Origin: Actinomycetota bacterium
GTDB taxonomy: Bacteria > Actinomycetota > Actinomycetes > S36-B12
DNA: 64,000 nt
Assembly (NCBI GenBank): GCA_016717115.1
Contig: JADKGE010000001.1
Span: 620,001-684,000, forward strand
Direction: 5' to 3'
Shown here: piece after piece, positions 31,047 through 39,493 of the stretch
How positions within the stretch are numbered: position 1 is the stretch's first letter
How the letters are laid out: every line of letters starts with the position of its first letter
Position numbers and translations under genes: made by a program
The notes under the pieces: generated by a model
Databases searched by the model: none
Seen by the model: the letters and a program-made list of their open reading frames with translations, nothing else
What the model was told of the DNA's origin: nothing

Positions 31047-31808
31047 TCAGGGCAGGATGCGGTGCACCTTGTGCTGGGCGGCCTGGGCGAGGGGACGCAG
31101 CACCATGAGGTCGACGTTGACGTGGGGGGGAGTCGTCGCGATCCACGCAACCGCCTCCGCGATGTCCTCGGCCGTGAGCGGCTCCGCCACTCCCTGGTAC
31201 ACCGTGGCCGCCTTGTCGGCGTCGCCACCGAACCGGTTGACCGCGAACTCGTCCGTGCGCACCATGCCGGGGGCGATCTCGCTCACCCGCACCGGCAGTC
31301 CGTTCAGCTCCAGCCGCAGCGTGCCGGCGATCGCGGCGACGGCGTGCTTGGCGGCCGTATAGCTTCCGCCGCCCTCGTACACGATCCGACCGGCAGTCGA
31401 GCCCATGAGCACGATCAGTCCGCGGCCCGAGTCGACAAGCAGGGGGAGGAGCGCCTGGACGGTGCGTACCGTGCCGAGGACGTTTACCTGGTGCGCGCGT
31501 TCCCAGGCGTCAAGGTCGGCGTCCGCGATGGTTGCCGCATCGAAGGCGCCTCCCGCGTTCGCGACGAGCACCGTGACGTCCTCGCCCTCGAGTGCCGCCG
31601 CCAGCGCCTCGACGCTTGCCTGATCGGTGACGTCGAGGTGGACCGGCGTGATCCGCTCATGGCGTGCCGCGACCTCGGCCAATCGGTCCAGCCGCCGGGC
31701 TCCCGCGATCACGCGGAAGCCTCGCTCAGCCAGCGCGATCGCGGTCGCCGCCCCGATGCCGCTGCTGGCTCCGGTGACGACGGCCGTACCCGCATCCCGT
31801 GGCGTCAC
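31047..31808 (-). CDS. SDR-family oxidoreductase, YdfG-like
   Basis: A 253-aa classical SDR: VVTGASSGIGAATA at about 9-22, the ARR motif after strand 2 (NADP preference), ANAGG, catalytic S...Y-T-A-A-K-H and PGMVRTDEF. The C-terminal NVNVDLM-type ending (HVNVDLMVLRP) places it with YdfG-like NADP-dependent 3-hydroxy acid/serine dehydrogenases rather than FabG. It starts with a GTG at 31808 after GGAGGAG. It faces the iol cluster across a 189-bp gap that carries the iolD promoter. Confidence 0.9.
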   Translation of the reverse strand: MTPRDAGTAVVTGASSGIGAATAIALAERGFRVIAGARRLDRLAEVAARHERITPVHLDVTDQASVEALAAALEGEDVTVLVANAGGAFDAATIADADLDAWERAHQVNVLGTVRTVQALLPLLVDSGRGLIVLMGSTAGRIVYEGGGSYTAAKHAVAAIAGTLRLELNGLPVRVSEIAPGMVRTDEFAVNRFGGDADKAATVYQGVAEPLTAEDIAEAVAWIATTPPHVNVDLMVLRPLAQAAQHKVHRILP

Positions 31809-31924
31809 GGTGTCTCCTCCCGCTCTCCAGGTCGGCCCGGACGGCGCGACTAGGAATCCCCTCGGGGGACACTATTGCCCCTGCTGTGACGGTCGATCAA
31901 CGCACCATCCGCTCAGTTGCCTTA

Positions 31925-31936
31925 ATGTCATGACAT
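31925..31936. promoter_or_regulatory. 12-bp palindrome at iolD promoter
   Basis: ATGTCA-TGACAT is a perfect palindrome immediately upstream of the -35 element (31938). Its position fits an operator for the cluster's GntR repressor or another regulator; the same sequence does not occur at iolB. Confidence 0.5.
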
Positions 31937-31937
31937 A

Positions 31938-31966
31938 TTGACTAAAGGTGGAGACTCGCCTAGGGT
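31938..31966 (+). promoter_or_regulatory. SigA-type promoter of iolD
   Basis: TTGACT (31938-31943) and TAGGGT (31961-31966) are separated by exactly 17 bases. Transcription would start near 31973, leaving a 25-base leader with TGGAGG before the iolD ATG at 31998. Confidence 0.65.
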
Positions 31967-31997
31967 GGGGACGTCCGAGCATCCTGGAGGCACTGGC

Positions 31998-33866
31998 ATG
32001 ACCACGGTCCGGTTGACGGCAGCCGATGCCATCGTCCGATTCCTCATCGCCCAGCACGTCGAGGATGAGCGATCCGGCAGCGTCATCCCGTTCGTGCCGG
32101 GCGTCTTCGCGATCTTCGGCCACGGCAACGCGCTCAGCCTCGGCGAAGCCCTCGAACGTCACCGAGGCGAGATCCGCACGATCCGTGGGCAGAACGAGGA
32201 GGCGATGGCCCTAGCGGCGGTGGCCTACGGCAAGTCCGCGCGCCGCCGGCAGATCATGGCCGTGACGACCTCCATCGGCCCGGGTGCCCTCAACACCGTC
32301 CCTGCTGCCGGGGTAGCGCTCGCCAACAGGCTCCCTTTGCTCCTGCTCCTCGGCGACACGTTCGTCTCGCGGGCCCCTGACCCGGTGCTCCAGCAGATCG
32401 AGCACTTCGGCCAGCCATCGACGACGGCCAACGATGCTCTCAAGACGGTGAGCAGGTACTGGGATGGGCTCACCTCGCCGGCCCAGCTCCTCACCACGCT
32501 GCCCCAGGCGATCGGCGTCCTCCTCGACCCGGCCGACTGCGGCCCGGTCACGCTCGCTTTGCCGCAGGACGTGCAAGCGGCCGCCTTCGACTTCCCCACG
32601 TCCTTCTTCGAGCCGGTTGTTCACCGGATCGCGCGGCCCAGGCCCTCGCGTGATCAGCTGGCCACCGCCGCCGAGCTCCTCAGGTCGGCCCGGCAGCCCG
32701 TGATCGTGGCGGGCGGCGGAGTCCACTACTCACTCGCAGAGTCGGAACTCGCCGACTTCGCGTCGCGACACGGAATCCCGGTGATGGAGACGGTGGCGGG
32801 CAAGTCGTCATTGGTCGCCTCGCACGAGTGCTATGCGGGTCCTATCGGTGTGTTCGGCGAATCTGCTGGTCATGACGTCGCCTGGGACGCCGACGTCGTT
32901 CTCGCGATCGGCACACGGCTGCAGGACTTCACCACTGAGTCGGGCACGGTCTTCAAGAATCCAGATGTCCAGCTGCTGAGCATCAACGTGGCCCGCTTCG
33001 ATGCACTCAAGCGCGGTGGGGTCGCGGTGGTGGGTGATGCCCGTGAGGCGCTGGCCGAGATGTCGCACGTGCTGGGCGATTGGGTCGCGCCCGCCCGATG
33101 GCAGGACGTTGCGACGGACTCGATCCGGCGGCAGCGGGTCGAGGTGGCTGCGCGCACGGCGCGCACGGACGCGGGCACGCCGACATATGCCCAGGTCATC
33201 GGCGTGCTGCGTGACGTTGCCGCGGCCGATGACTACGTCCTGACCTCTTCGGGCGGTCTTCCGGGCGAACTCGTTATGAACTGGACCAGCGAAGCAGTGG
33301 CGACGTTCGACTGCGAGTACGGGTTCTCCTGCATGGGATATGAGGTCAGCGGCACCTGGGGAGCGGCGCTGGAGCACTCTCAGTCGCGTCCGGGCACGAC
33401 GGTGTACGGAATGACCGGGGACGGCTCGTTCATGATGCTCCCGATGGACGTCTACAGCGCAGCCCTGACGGGCACCGACCTGACGTTGATCGTGTGCGAC
33501 AACGGGGGATTCAACGTCATCGAGAGACTTCAGCTCGGCCACGGTGCGGCATCGTTCAAGACGATGCTGGCCGACGACGACCATCCGAACCCACCCGCGA
33601 TTGACTTCGTGGCCATCGCCCGAGGGATGGGCGCCGACGCTCACGGCGTCACTGGGCTGGACGAGCTCGAGGCGGTCCTGCGCGTGTGCAAGGGCACCCC
33701 GGGCGTTCACGTCATCGTCCTCGAGGTGGCCAAGCACCGATGGAGCGAAGGCGGATCGTTCTGGGAGGTCGGAGTCCCGCAAGTCAGCCATCGTCCCGAG
33801 GTCGACCAGGCCCGCGTCGAACTCGTAGAAGGCAAGTCCCGTCAGCGCATGGCCTGGCATCCCTAG
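31998..33866 (+). CDS. iolD: 3D-(3,5/4)-trihydroxycyclohexane-1,2-dione hydrolase
   Basis: A 622-aa thiamine-diphosphate enzyme of full IolD length. It has the N-terminal pyrimidine-binding domain with activating Glu (RGQNEEAMALAA), the IolD-typical SVIPFVPGVFAIFGHGN block, a central NAD-fold domain, and the C-terminal TPP/Mg motif GDGSFMMLPMD...CDNGGFNVIE. It opens the ring of the inositol-derived diketone to 5-deoxy-glucuronate, which IolB then isomerises. It is first in a unit with iolA and a transaldolase-like gene and has a recognisable sigma-70-type promoter with a palindrome. Start chosen at 31998 after TGGAGG. Confidence 0.93.
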   Translation: MTTVRLTAADAIVRFLIAQHVEDERSGSVIPFVPGVFAIFGHGNALSLGEALERHRGEIRTIRGQNEEAMALAAVAYGKSARRRQIMAVTTSIGPGALNTVPAAGVALANRLPLLLLLGDTFVSRAPDPVLQQIEHFGQPSTTANDALKTVSRYWDGLTSPAQLLTTLPQAIGVLLDPADCGPVTLALPQDVQAAAFDFPTSFFEPVVHRIARPRPSRDQLATAAELLRSARQPVIVAGGGVHYSLAESELADFASRHGIPVMETVAGKSSLVASHECYAGPIGVFGESAGHDVAWDADVVLAIGTRLQDFTTESGTVFKNPDVQLLSINVARFDALKRGGVAVVGDAREALAEMSHVLGDWVAPARWQDVATDSIRRQRVEVAARTARTDAGTPTYAQVIGVLRDVAAADDYVLTSSGGLPGELVMNWTSEAVATFDCEYGFSCMGYEVSGTWGAALEHSQSRPGTTVYGMTGDGSFMMLPMDVYSAALTGTDLTLIVCDNGGFNVIERLQLGHGAASFKTMLADDDHPNPPAIDFVAIARGMGADAHGVTGLDELEAVLRVCKGTPGVHVIVLEVAKHRWSEGGSFWEVGVPQVSHRPEVDQARVELVEGKSRQRMAWHP

Positions 33867-33918
33867 CCGGCAGGCCCGTCCACCACGACCACGCACCACC
33901 GAACCGAAAGCAGGAGTC

Positions 33919-35412
33919 ATGACCGCACGCGTCACCCACTGGATCGACGGCCGCCTGTGGTCGGGTACGGCAGAGCGCACGGGCGACGTGTACGACCCGG
34001 CCACCGGCAAGGTCATGAAGCAGGTGGACTTCGCCTCACGACAGACCCTGGACGAGGCGGTCGCCGTGGCCAAGGCCGCCTTCCCTGACTGGCGCGATGC
34101 TTCCCTGACGAAGCGCACGCAGGTGCTCTTCGCGTTCCGCGAGCTCCTCAACGCGAACAAGGAGAAGGTGGCCGCGCTCATCACGGACGAGCACGGCAAG
34201 GTCCTGAGCGACGCACTCGGCGAGGTGACCCGCGGCCAGGAGGTCGTCGAGTTCGCGTGCGGTATTCCGCATCTGCTCAAGGGCGGGTTCTCCGAGGGTG
34301 TCTCCAGCGGTGTCGACGTGTACTCGATCCGTCAGCCGCTGGGGGTTGTCGGGATCATCTCGCCGTTCAACTTCCCGGCCATGGTCCCGATGTGGTTCTT
34401 CCCCGTGGCCATCGCCGCGGGCAACGCCGTCATCGTGAAGCCGAGCGAGAAGGATCCGTCCGCGATCATGCTGATCGCCCAGATGTGGAAGGACGCCGGG
34501 CTTCCCGACGGCATCTTCAATGTCGTGCATGGCGACAAGGAGGCCGTCGATGCACTGTTGGAGAACCCGGATGTCAAGAGCATCTCGTTCGTCGGCTCGA
34601 CGCCGATCGCGCGGTACATCTACGCGACCGGCACCAAGAACGGCAAGCGGGTGCAGGCGCTCGGCGGGGCCAAGAACCACATGCTGGTGCTGCCGGACGC
34701 CGATCTCGACCTGGCTGCGGATCAGGCCGTCAACGCGGGCTTCGGCTCGGCGGGGGAGCGCTGCATGGCGATCTCGGTCGTGCTCGCCGTCGATCCGATC
34801 GGCGACGAGCTCGTCGCGAAGATCGCTGAGCGCATGCCTGCGCTGCGCACCGGTGACGGTCGGCGTGGCACGGACATGGGCCCGTTGGTCACCGGCGTGC
34901 ACCGCGACAAGGTGAGGTCGTACATCGATGCGGGTGAGGCAGCGGGGGCGACCCTCGTCGTCGACGGCCGCGAGATCGACGTCGACGGTGAGGCCGATGG
35001 CTTCTGGTTGCTGCCCACGCTGTTCGACAACGTGACCACAGACATGAGCATCTACGCCGACGAGATCTTCGGCCCCGTGCTGAGTGTGGTCCGCGTGCCC
35101 ACCTACGAGGCGGGCGTCGCACTCATCAACGATCATCCCTACGGCAACGGCACGGCGATCTTCACCAACGACGGCGGTGCTGCTCGTCGATTCCAGAACG
35201 AGATCGAGGTGGGCATGATCGGGATCAACGTGCCCATCCCCGTCCCGATGGCCTACTACTCGTTCGGCGGATGGAAGTCCTCGCTGTTCGGGGACAGCCA
35301 CGCGCACGGCACCGAGGGCGTGCACTTCTTCACGCGCGGCAAGGTCGTCACCAGTCGCTGGCTCGACCCGAGTCACGGCGGCATCAACCTCGGATTCCCC
35401 ACCCAGTCCTGA
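33919..35412 (+). CDS. iolA: Methylmalonate-semialdehyde dehydrogenase (acylating)
   Basis: A 497-aa CoA-acylating ALDH of the MmsA/IolA family. N-terminal HWIDG.LW.G, SPFNFPAMVP at about 148-157, and nucleophile C282 in GSAGERCMAISV. The family feature of lacking the usual general-base Glu in LGG (here ALGGAKNH) is present. It converts malonic or methylmalonic semialdehyde to acetyl-CoA or propionyl-CoA, the last step of inositol and valine catabolism. RBS AGGAG is 6 bases before the ATG. Position after iolD supports the inositol role (symbol mmsA in valine context). Confidence 0.95.
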   Translation: MTARVTHWIDGRLWSGTAERTGDVYDPATGKVMKQVDFASRQTLDEAVAVAKAAFPDWRDASLTKRTQVLFAFRELLNANKEKVAALITDEHGKVLSDALGEVTRGQEVVEFACGIPHLLKGGFSEGVSSGVDVYSIRQPLGVVGIISPFNFPAMVPMWFFPVAIAAGNAVIVKPSEKDPSAIMLIAQMWKDAGLPDGIFNVVHGDKEAVDALLENPDVKSISFVGSTPIARYIYATGTKNGKRVQALGGAKNHMLVLPDADLDLAADQAVNAGFGSAGERCMAISVVLAVDPIGDELVAKIAERMPALRTGDGRRGTDMGPLVTGVHRDKVRSYIDAGEAAGATLVVDGREIDVDGEADGFWLLPTLFDNVTTDMSIYADEIFGPVLSVVRVPTYEAGVALINDHPYGNGTAIFTNDGGAARRFQNEIEVGMIGINVPIPVPMAYYSFGGWKSSLFGDSHAHGTEGVHFFTRGKVVTSRWLDPSHGGINLGFPTQS

Positions 35413-35438
35413 CCACCACGAGCCAAGCGAGGACAGCC

Positions 35439-36509
35439 ATGAACGATTCGCCCCTGCTCCGGATGACGCAGGACACGCCCACCTGCCTGTGGAACGACTC
35501 TGCCGACCCCAAGGAACTTGCCCAGGCAATCGGATGGGGTGCGGTTGGCGCCACCTGCAATCCGGTCATCGCGCTTGCGGCGATCAAGGCCGACGTGCCG
35601 ACGTGGCAGGGCCGCATCCGCGACCATGCCGCCGAGAACCCCACGGCCACCGAGGACCAGATCGGCTGGGCGATGGTGAAGCGGCTCTCGATCGAGGCCG
35701 CCGAACTGCTCATGCCGGCATACGAGCGCTACGCGGGCGTCAACGGCAGGCTGTCGATCCAGACGGACCCGCGCTTCTACCGCGACACGCCGGCCCTCGT
35801 CGAGCAGGCGGTCGAGTTCAGCAACCTGGCGCCGAACATGATCGTGAAGATCCCCGTCACGACGGCTGGCATCGCGGCCTTCGAGGAGGTCACGTACCGC
35901 GGGGTCAGCGTCAACGCCACCGTGTCGTTCACGCTGCCGCAGGCGATCGCCGTGGCGGAGGCCGTCGAACGGGGGCTGAAGCGTCGTGAGGCGGAGGGCC
36001 TCGACGTGAGCACGATGGGGCCGGTGTGCACGATCATGGTCGGTCGCACCGATGACTGGATGCGGGCGTCGGCCGAACGCGACCTGGTCACGGTGGATCC
36101 GGGGGTCACAGAGTGGGCGGGCGTCGCCGTCTTCAAGAAGGCCTACCGGCTGTACCAGGAGCGCGGCTACCGGACGCGCCTGCTTTCGGCTGCCTTCCGC
36201 AACCACATGCATTGGAGCCAGTTCATCGGTGGGAACGTCGTCATCTCGCCGCCCTTCGGGTGGCAGAAGCGACTCAATGCCAGTGGAATCGAGCCGACCC
36301 ATCGCCTCGACGACCCGGTCGACCCGCGCATCGTCGAGGACCTCTACGACAACTTCTCCGAGTTCCGCAAGGCGTATGACGAGGACGGGCTCACTATGGA
36401 CGAGTTCACCGGCTACGGGGCGACGGCCCGCACGTTGCGCCAGTTCCTGGCCGCCAACTCCGAGCTCGAGGCGTTCGTCCGAGACGTCACGCTGCCCAAC
36501 CCCGGCTAG
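35439..36509 (+). CDS. Transaldolase-family protein in inositol cluster
   Basis: A 356-aa class I aldolase-fold protein: WNDSADPKELAQAIGWGAVGATCNPVI at the N-terminus, IVKIPVT with the probable Schiff-base Lys, then VNATVSFTLPQA and TIMVGRTDDW. It is longer than a metabolic Tal (about 310-370) and diverges from it in the DS/CNPV segment, resembling sugar-cluster transaldolase-like proteins. In an iol setting it might handle the 2-deoxy-5-keto-gluconate-6-phosphate cleavage or a related retro-aldol step, in place of IolJ, which is not seen here. That function is inference. RBS GCGAGGAC; 26 bases after iolA. Confidence 0.8.
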   Translation: MNDSPLLRMTQDTPTCLWNDSADPKELAQAIGWGAVGATCNPVIALAAIKADVPTWQGRIRDHAAENPTATEDQIGWAMVKRLSIEAAELLMPAYERYAGVNGRLSIQTDPRFYRDTPALVEQAVEFSNLAPNMIVKIPVTTAGIAAFEEVTYRGVSVNATVSFTLPQAIAVAEAVERGLKRREAEGLDVSTMGPVCTIMVGRTDDWMRASAERDLVTVDPGVTEWAGVAVFKKAYRLYQERGYRTRLLSAAFRNHMHWSQFIGGNVVISPPFGWQKRLNASGIEPTHRLDDPVDPRIVEDLYDNFSEFRKAYDEDGLTMDEFTGYGATARTLRQFLAANSELEAFVRDVTLPNPG

Positions 36510-36527
36510 TCCTCGGGGTGTGCGCGC

Positions 36528-37262
36528 CTAGCGCTCGACCAGGGTGGTCTCGAAGGAGTAGGCATCAGCCCGGTAGATATGGGTCGCGTACTCGACCGGG
36601 CGACCGGTGTCGTCGAACGACGTGCGCTCCATCGTGAGCACTGGGGACCGCGAGGGCACCTGGAGCAGGCGAGCCTCAGCGGCCGTGGCGGCGCGGGCGC
36701 CGATGCGCTGGTTGGCGATACGCATGTGCACGCCGGCCTGCCGCAGGAGGGCGTAGAGCCCCGCGGACTCCAGCGATGCGACGTCGAGGTCCGTGAGGTC
36801 GTGGGGAAGCCAGTTGCGCATGAGTGCGAGGGGCTGCTCGTCGTCCAGACGGAGTCGCTCGAGGAACTGCACGTCTGTTCCCTCGCTGATGTTCAGCGCC
36901 TCGGCCACCACCCGGTGGGCAGGCATCACGGTGAGCGCCAGAACCCGCGTCTGCGGTCGATGGCTGGCCCGGGCGAGGTCGTCGTAGAGACTGGTCAACT
37001 CGACCGGACGGCGCAACTGGCTGTGCACGACTTGCGTCCCGACTCCGCGACGCCGAACGAGGAGGCCCTTGCTGACCAGTTCCTGGATGGCCTGGCGGAC
37101 GGTCGGACGGCTGAGTCCGTACCGCTCGGAGATCTCCACCTCGGTGTCGACGCGGTCTCCGGGCTTCAGGACGCCGCTGCGGATCGCCTCCTCGAGCTGC
37201 TGGGACAGCTGGTAGTACAGCGGGATCGGGCTCCTGCGGTCCAGGGTGAGGTCGAGCGACAT
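36528..37262 (-). CDS. GntR-family regulator (HutC/UTRA)
   Basis: A 244-aa regulator. The GntR winged helix occupies about 5-72 (IPLYYQLSQQLEEAI, DTEVEISERYGLSRPTVRQAIQEL) and the UTRA ligand domain about 90-240 (LERLRL...PLALMRNWLPH, then VEYATHIYRADAYSF). It is divergent from iolB and probably represses this inositol gene set. I chose the ATG at 37262 because TATTCT (37269-37274, minus strand) lies 6 bases upstream with no ribosome site, i.e. a leaderless start; the frame extends to 37310 without family features. Confidence 0.92.
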   Translation of the reverse strand: MSLDLTLDRRSPIPLYYQLSQQLEEAIRSGVLKPGDRVDTEVEISERYGLSRPTVRQAIQELVSKGLLVRRRGVGTQVVHSQLRRPVELTSLYDDLARASHRPQTRVLALTVMPAHRVVAEALNISEGTDVQFLERLRLDDEQPLALMRNWLPHDLTDLDVASLESAGLYALLRQAGVHMRIANQRIGARAATAAEARLLQVPSRSPVLTMERTSFDDTGRPVEYATHIYRADAYSFETTLVER

Positions 37263-37282
37263 AGCCCGAGAATAGATCGAAT

Positions 37283-37297
37283 TAGCCCTATTGGCTA
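37283..37297. promoter_or_regulatory. Inverted repeat TAGCC-N5-GGCTA in gntR-iolB gap
   Basis: A 5-5-5 inverted repeat lying upstream of both divergent promoters, about 9 bases behind the gntR -10. It is one of two candidate GntR operators here. Confidence 0.4.
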
Positions 37298-37310
37298 TAT
37301 GTATGGACAT

Positions 37311-37351
37311 TCAATCTATTGATTGACACCCCGTGATGGTGCGGTCAGACT
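37311..37351 (+). promoter_or_regulatory. iolB promoter with overlapping operator
   Basis: TCAATC-TATT-GATTGA (37311-37326) overlaps a consensus -35 TTGACA (37323-37328). After 17 bases comes a -10-like CAGACT (37346-37351), ending 6 bases before the iolB GTG. Binding at the palindrome would block the -35, and initiation would give a leaderless transcript. Confidence 0.55.
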
Positions 37352-37357
37352 TGCCCG

Positions 37358-38224
37358 GTGGCCAACAACGTCGTGCGCTCATCGGCCGGCGCGCCGGGCA
37401 GCCCGGTGATCGTCGACATCACGCCCTTCAACGCCGGTTGGGGATGGTCCGGTCTGCGCGTGTTCGAACTCGGGCCCGGCGACGCGGTGAGCATCGAGTC
37501 GCAGGGGAACGAGATGCTCGTGCTCCCGCTGGCAGGCGCGGCCACGGTCCAGTGCGGTGCCGAGGAGGTCGCCCTCGCGGGCCGAACCAGCGTGTTCGAC
37601 GCAGTGAGCGACTTCGCCTACATCGGACGCGACCGGGCCTTCATGGTGAGCAGTGACGGCGGCGGACGATTCGCGCTACCCGCGGCGCGCGCTGGCCGAG
37701 AGCTCCCGTTCCGCCACGTGCCGGCCAGCGAGGTGTCCGTCGAACTGCGCGGCGCGGGCTCCTGCTCGCGCCAGGTCAACAACTTCTGCACGCCCGACAC
37801 GTTCGAGGCCGACCGACTGATCGCCTGCGAGGTGCTCACGCCAGGTGGCAACTGGTCGTCCTATCCTCCGCACAAGCACGACGAGGAGCGCGAGGGCGAG
37901 AGTGCGCTCGAGGAGATCTACTACTACGAGGTGGCCGACGGACCGTCCGGTCCCGGCATGGCCTACCAGCGCGTGTACGGCACCGACGAGCGGCCCATCG
38001 ACGTGCTGGCTGAGGTGCGCTCCGGCGACACCGTGCTGATCCCGCACGGGTGGCACGGGCCCTCCATTGCGGCACCGGGCTATGACCTGTACTACCTCAA
38101 CGTCATGGCCGGGCCCGGGCCCGAGCGGGCGTGGCGCATCTGCGACGACCCTTCGCATGCGTGGGTGCGCGGCACCTGGGCGGACCAGGCCGTCGATCCC
38201 CGCCTGCCGATGACCGGAGCCTGA
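37358..38224 (+). CDS. iolB: 5-deoxy-glucuronate isomerase
   Basis: A 288-aa double-cupin protein. The first cupin ends in the V-D-A-V.D-FAYIGRD region and the second holds the metal site PPHKHDEER....EEIYYYEV with later H (IPHGWHG). IolB isomerises 5-deoxy-glucuronate, the IolD product, to 2-deoxy-5-keto-gluconate. The start GTG at 37358 has no ribosome site and coincides with the predicted transcription start, so the mRNA is probably leaderless. The dioxygenase gene follows 9 bases after its stop. Confidence 0.93.
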   Translation: MANNVVRSSAGAPGSPVIVDITPFNAGWGWSGLRVFELGPGDAVSIESQGNEMLVLPLAGAATVQCGAEEVALAGRTSVFDAVSDFAYIGRDRAFMVSSDGGGRFALPAARAGRELPFRHVPASEVSVELRGAGSCSRQVNNFCTPDTFEADRLIACEVLTPGGNWSSYPPHKHDEEREGESALEEIYYYEVADGPSGPGMAYQRVYGTDERPIDVLAEVRSGDTVLIPHGWHGPSIAAPGYDLYYLNVMAGPGPERAWRICDDPSHAWVRGTWADQAVDPRLPMTGA

Positions 38225-38233
38225 GGGGCCGGC

Positions 38234-39394
38234 ATGGCTGACGTGTGGCTGTCGGCTGGCGACTGCCGGCTGAGCGACCTGCTCGAGGTCACGAGCACCC
38301 CCACGGTGCTCACCGACTATCCGCACGCGAGCGAGGTCGTCGACGGCGTCGTGGTCTACGAACGTGAGCACATCGGCGACGCGTTGGTCGGCCACCGTCG
38401 GGAGCTCCAGGCCGAGATCGTCTCCGTGCTCCTCGACGGGCCAGGCATCGCCGTGTTCACGGGCGCCTTCGACGACATCAGCGTCATCGACTCGGCAACG
38501 GGCGTCTTCAACGAGATCATCGCCGAGCAGCAAGCAGCGGGCGGCGCCGCAGGCGACCACTTCGGGCGGCCGGGCGCCAACGACCGCATCTGGAACGCCT
38601 TGGAGAAGCTCGCGGTACGTGCGCCCGACCTCTTCGTGCGGTACTACGCCAACGACATCATCGCCTCGGTATCGCAGGCGTGGCTCGGCCCCGGGTACCA
38701 GGTGACGTCACAGGTCAACGTCGTCAATCCGGGTGGTGCGGCCCAGCAGGTGCACCGCGACTATCACCTCGGATTCCAGTCCAACGAGGTGGCGGAGGAC
38801 TTCCCCGCGCATGCGCACCGGCTCTCGCCGCTGCTGACCCTGCAGGGGGCGGTGGCGCACTGCGACATGCCCATCGAGAGCGGGCCGACGCTCTACCTGC
38901 CGCACTCGCAGAAGTACGGTCTGGGCTACCTCGCGTGGCGCCTACCCGAGTTCCGCGACCACTTCGCCTCGCACCACGTGCAGCTCCCGCTGGCCAAGGG
39001 TGACATCGTGTTCTTCAATCCGGCGCTCTTCCACGCGGCCGGCACCAACCGGTCGACGGACATCCGGCGGATGGCCAACCTGCTTCAGGTCTCCTCGCCG
39101 TTCGGTCGCGCCATGGAGTCGATCGACCGAGAAGGGCTCGTCGCGGCCATCTACGACGACCTGAGGAAGGCGCACGTCACCGAGGGCAGGGACCGGCGGG
39201 ACGTCGACAACGTGATCGCCGCCAGCGCGGAGGGGTACTCGTTCCCGACCAACCTCGATCGCGACCAGCCGGTGGGGGGCCTCGCGCCGATGACTCAGGC
39301 CGCCATCGTGACGCTCGCCCTCGACGAGGACTGGGACCACGCGACGCTCGTGAAGGCCCTGGCCGATCAGGTCGAGCGCACGCGCACGCACTAG
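38234..39394 (+). CDS. PhyH-type Fe(II)/2-oxoglutarate dioxygenase
   Basis: A 386-aa phytanoyl-CoA-dioxygenase-fold protein. Iron ligands are H-x-D in QQVHRDYHLGF (around residue 173) and a distal H in NPALFHAAGTNRS (around 261), with the Arg of NRSTDIRRMANLLQ binding 2-oxoglutarate. A SGPTLYLPHSQ strand lies between them. Such enzymes hydroxylate small molecules; this one is co-transcribed with iolB (9-base gap, GAGGGG upstream), so an inositol isomer, inositol ether or derived acid is a plausible substrate. I know no characterised member in inositol degradation. Confidence 0.85.
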   Translation: MADVWLSAGDCRLSDLLEVTSTPTVLTDYPHASEVVDGVVVYEREHIGDALVGHRRELQAEIVSVLLDGPGIAVFTGAFDDISVIDSATGVFNEIIAEQQAAGGAAGDHFGRPGANDRIWNALEKLAVRAPDLFVRYYANDIIASVSQAWLGPGYQVTSQVNVVNPGGAAQQVHRDYHLGFQSNEVAEDFPAHAHRLSPLLTLQGAVAHCDMPIESGPTLYLPHSQKYGLGYLAWRLPEFRDHFASHHVQLPLAKGDIVFFNPALFHAAGTNRSTDIRRMANLLQVSSPFGRAMESIDREGLVAAIYDDLRKAHVTEGRDRRDVDNVIAASAEGYSFPTNLDRDQPVGGLAPMTQAAIVTLALDEDWDHATLVKALADQVERTRTH

Positions 39395-39411
39395 ACGGTA
39401 TGGGGTGACGG

Positions 39412-39492
39412 ACTGAGGCCTCACCCGCGAGTGTTCGTGGGTTGCCAGTGGATGGACCGCTGGTAGAGCCACAGTCGTGGGGAGGCCTCAGT
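39412..39492. repeat. 10-bp inverted repeat pair before IS110 remnant
   Basis: ACTGAGGCCT (39412-39421) and AGGCCTCAGT (39483-39492) form a perfect inverted repeat 61 bases apart, the second just before the transposase ATG. It may mark the element's left end or its non-coding leader, where IS110 elements encode their bridge RNA. Confidence 0.45.
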
Positions 39493-39493
39493 G

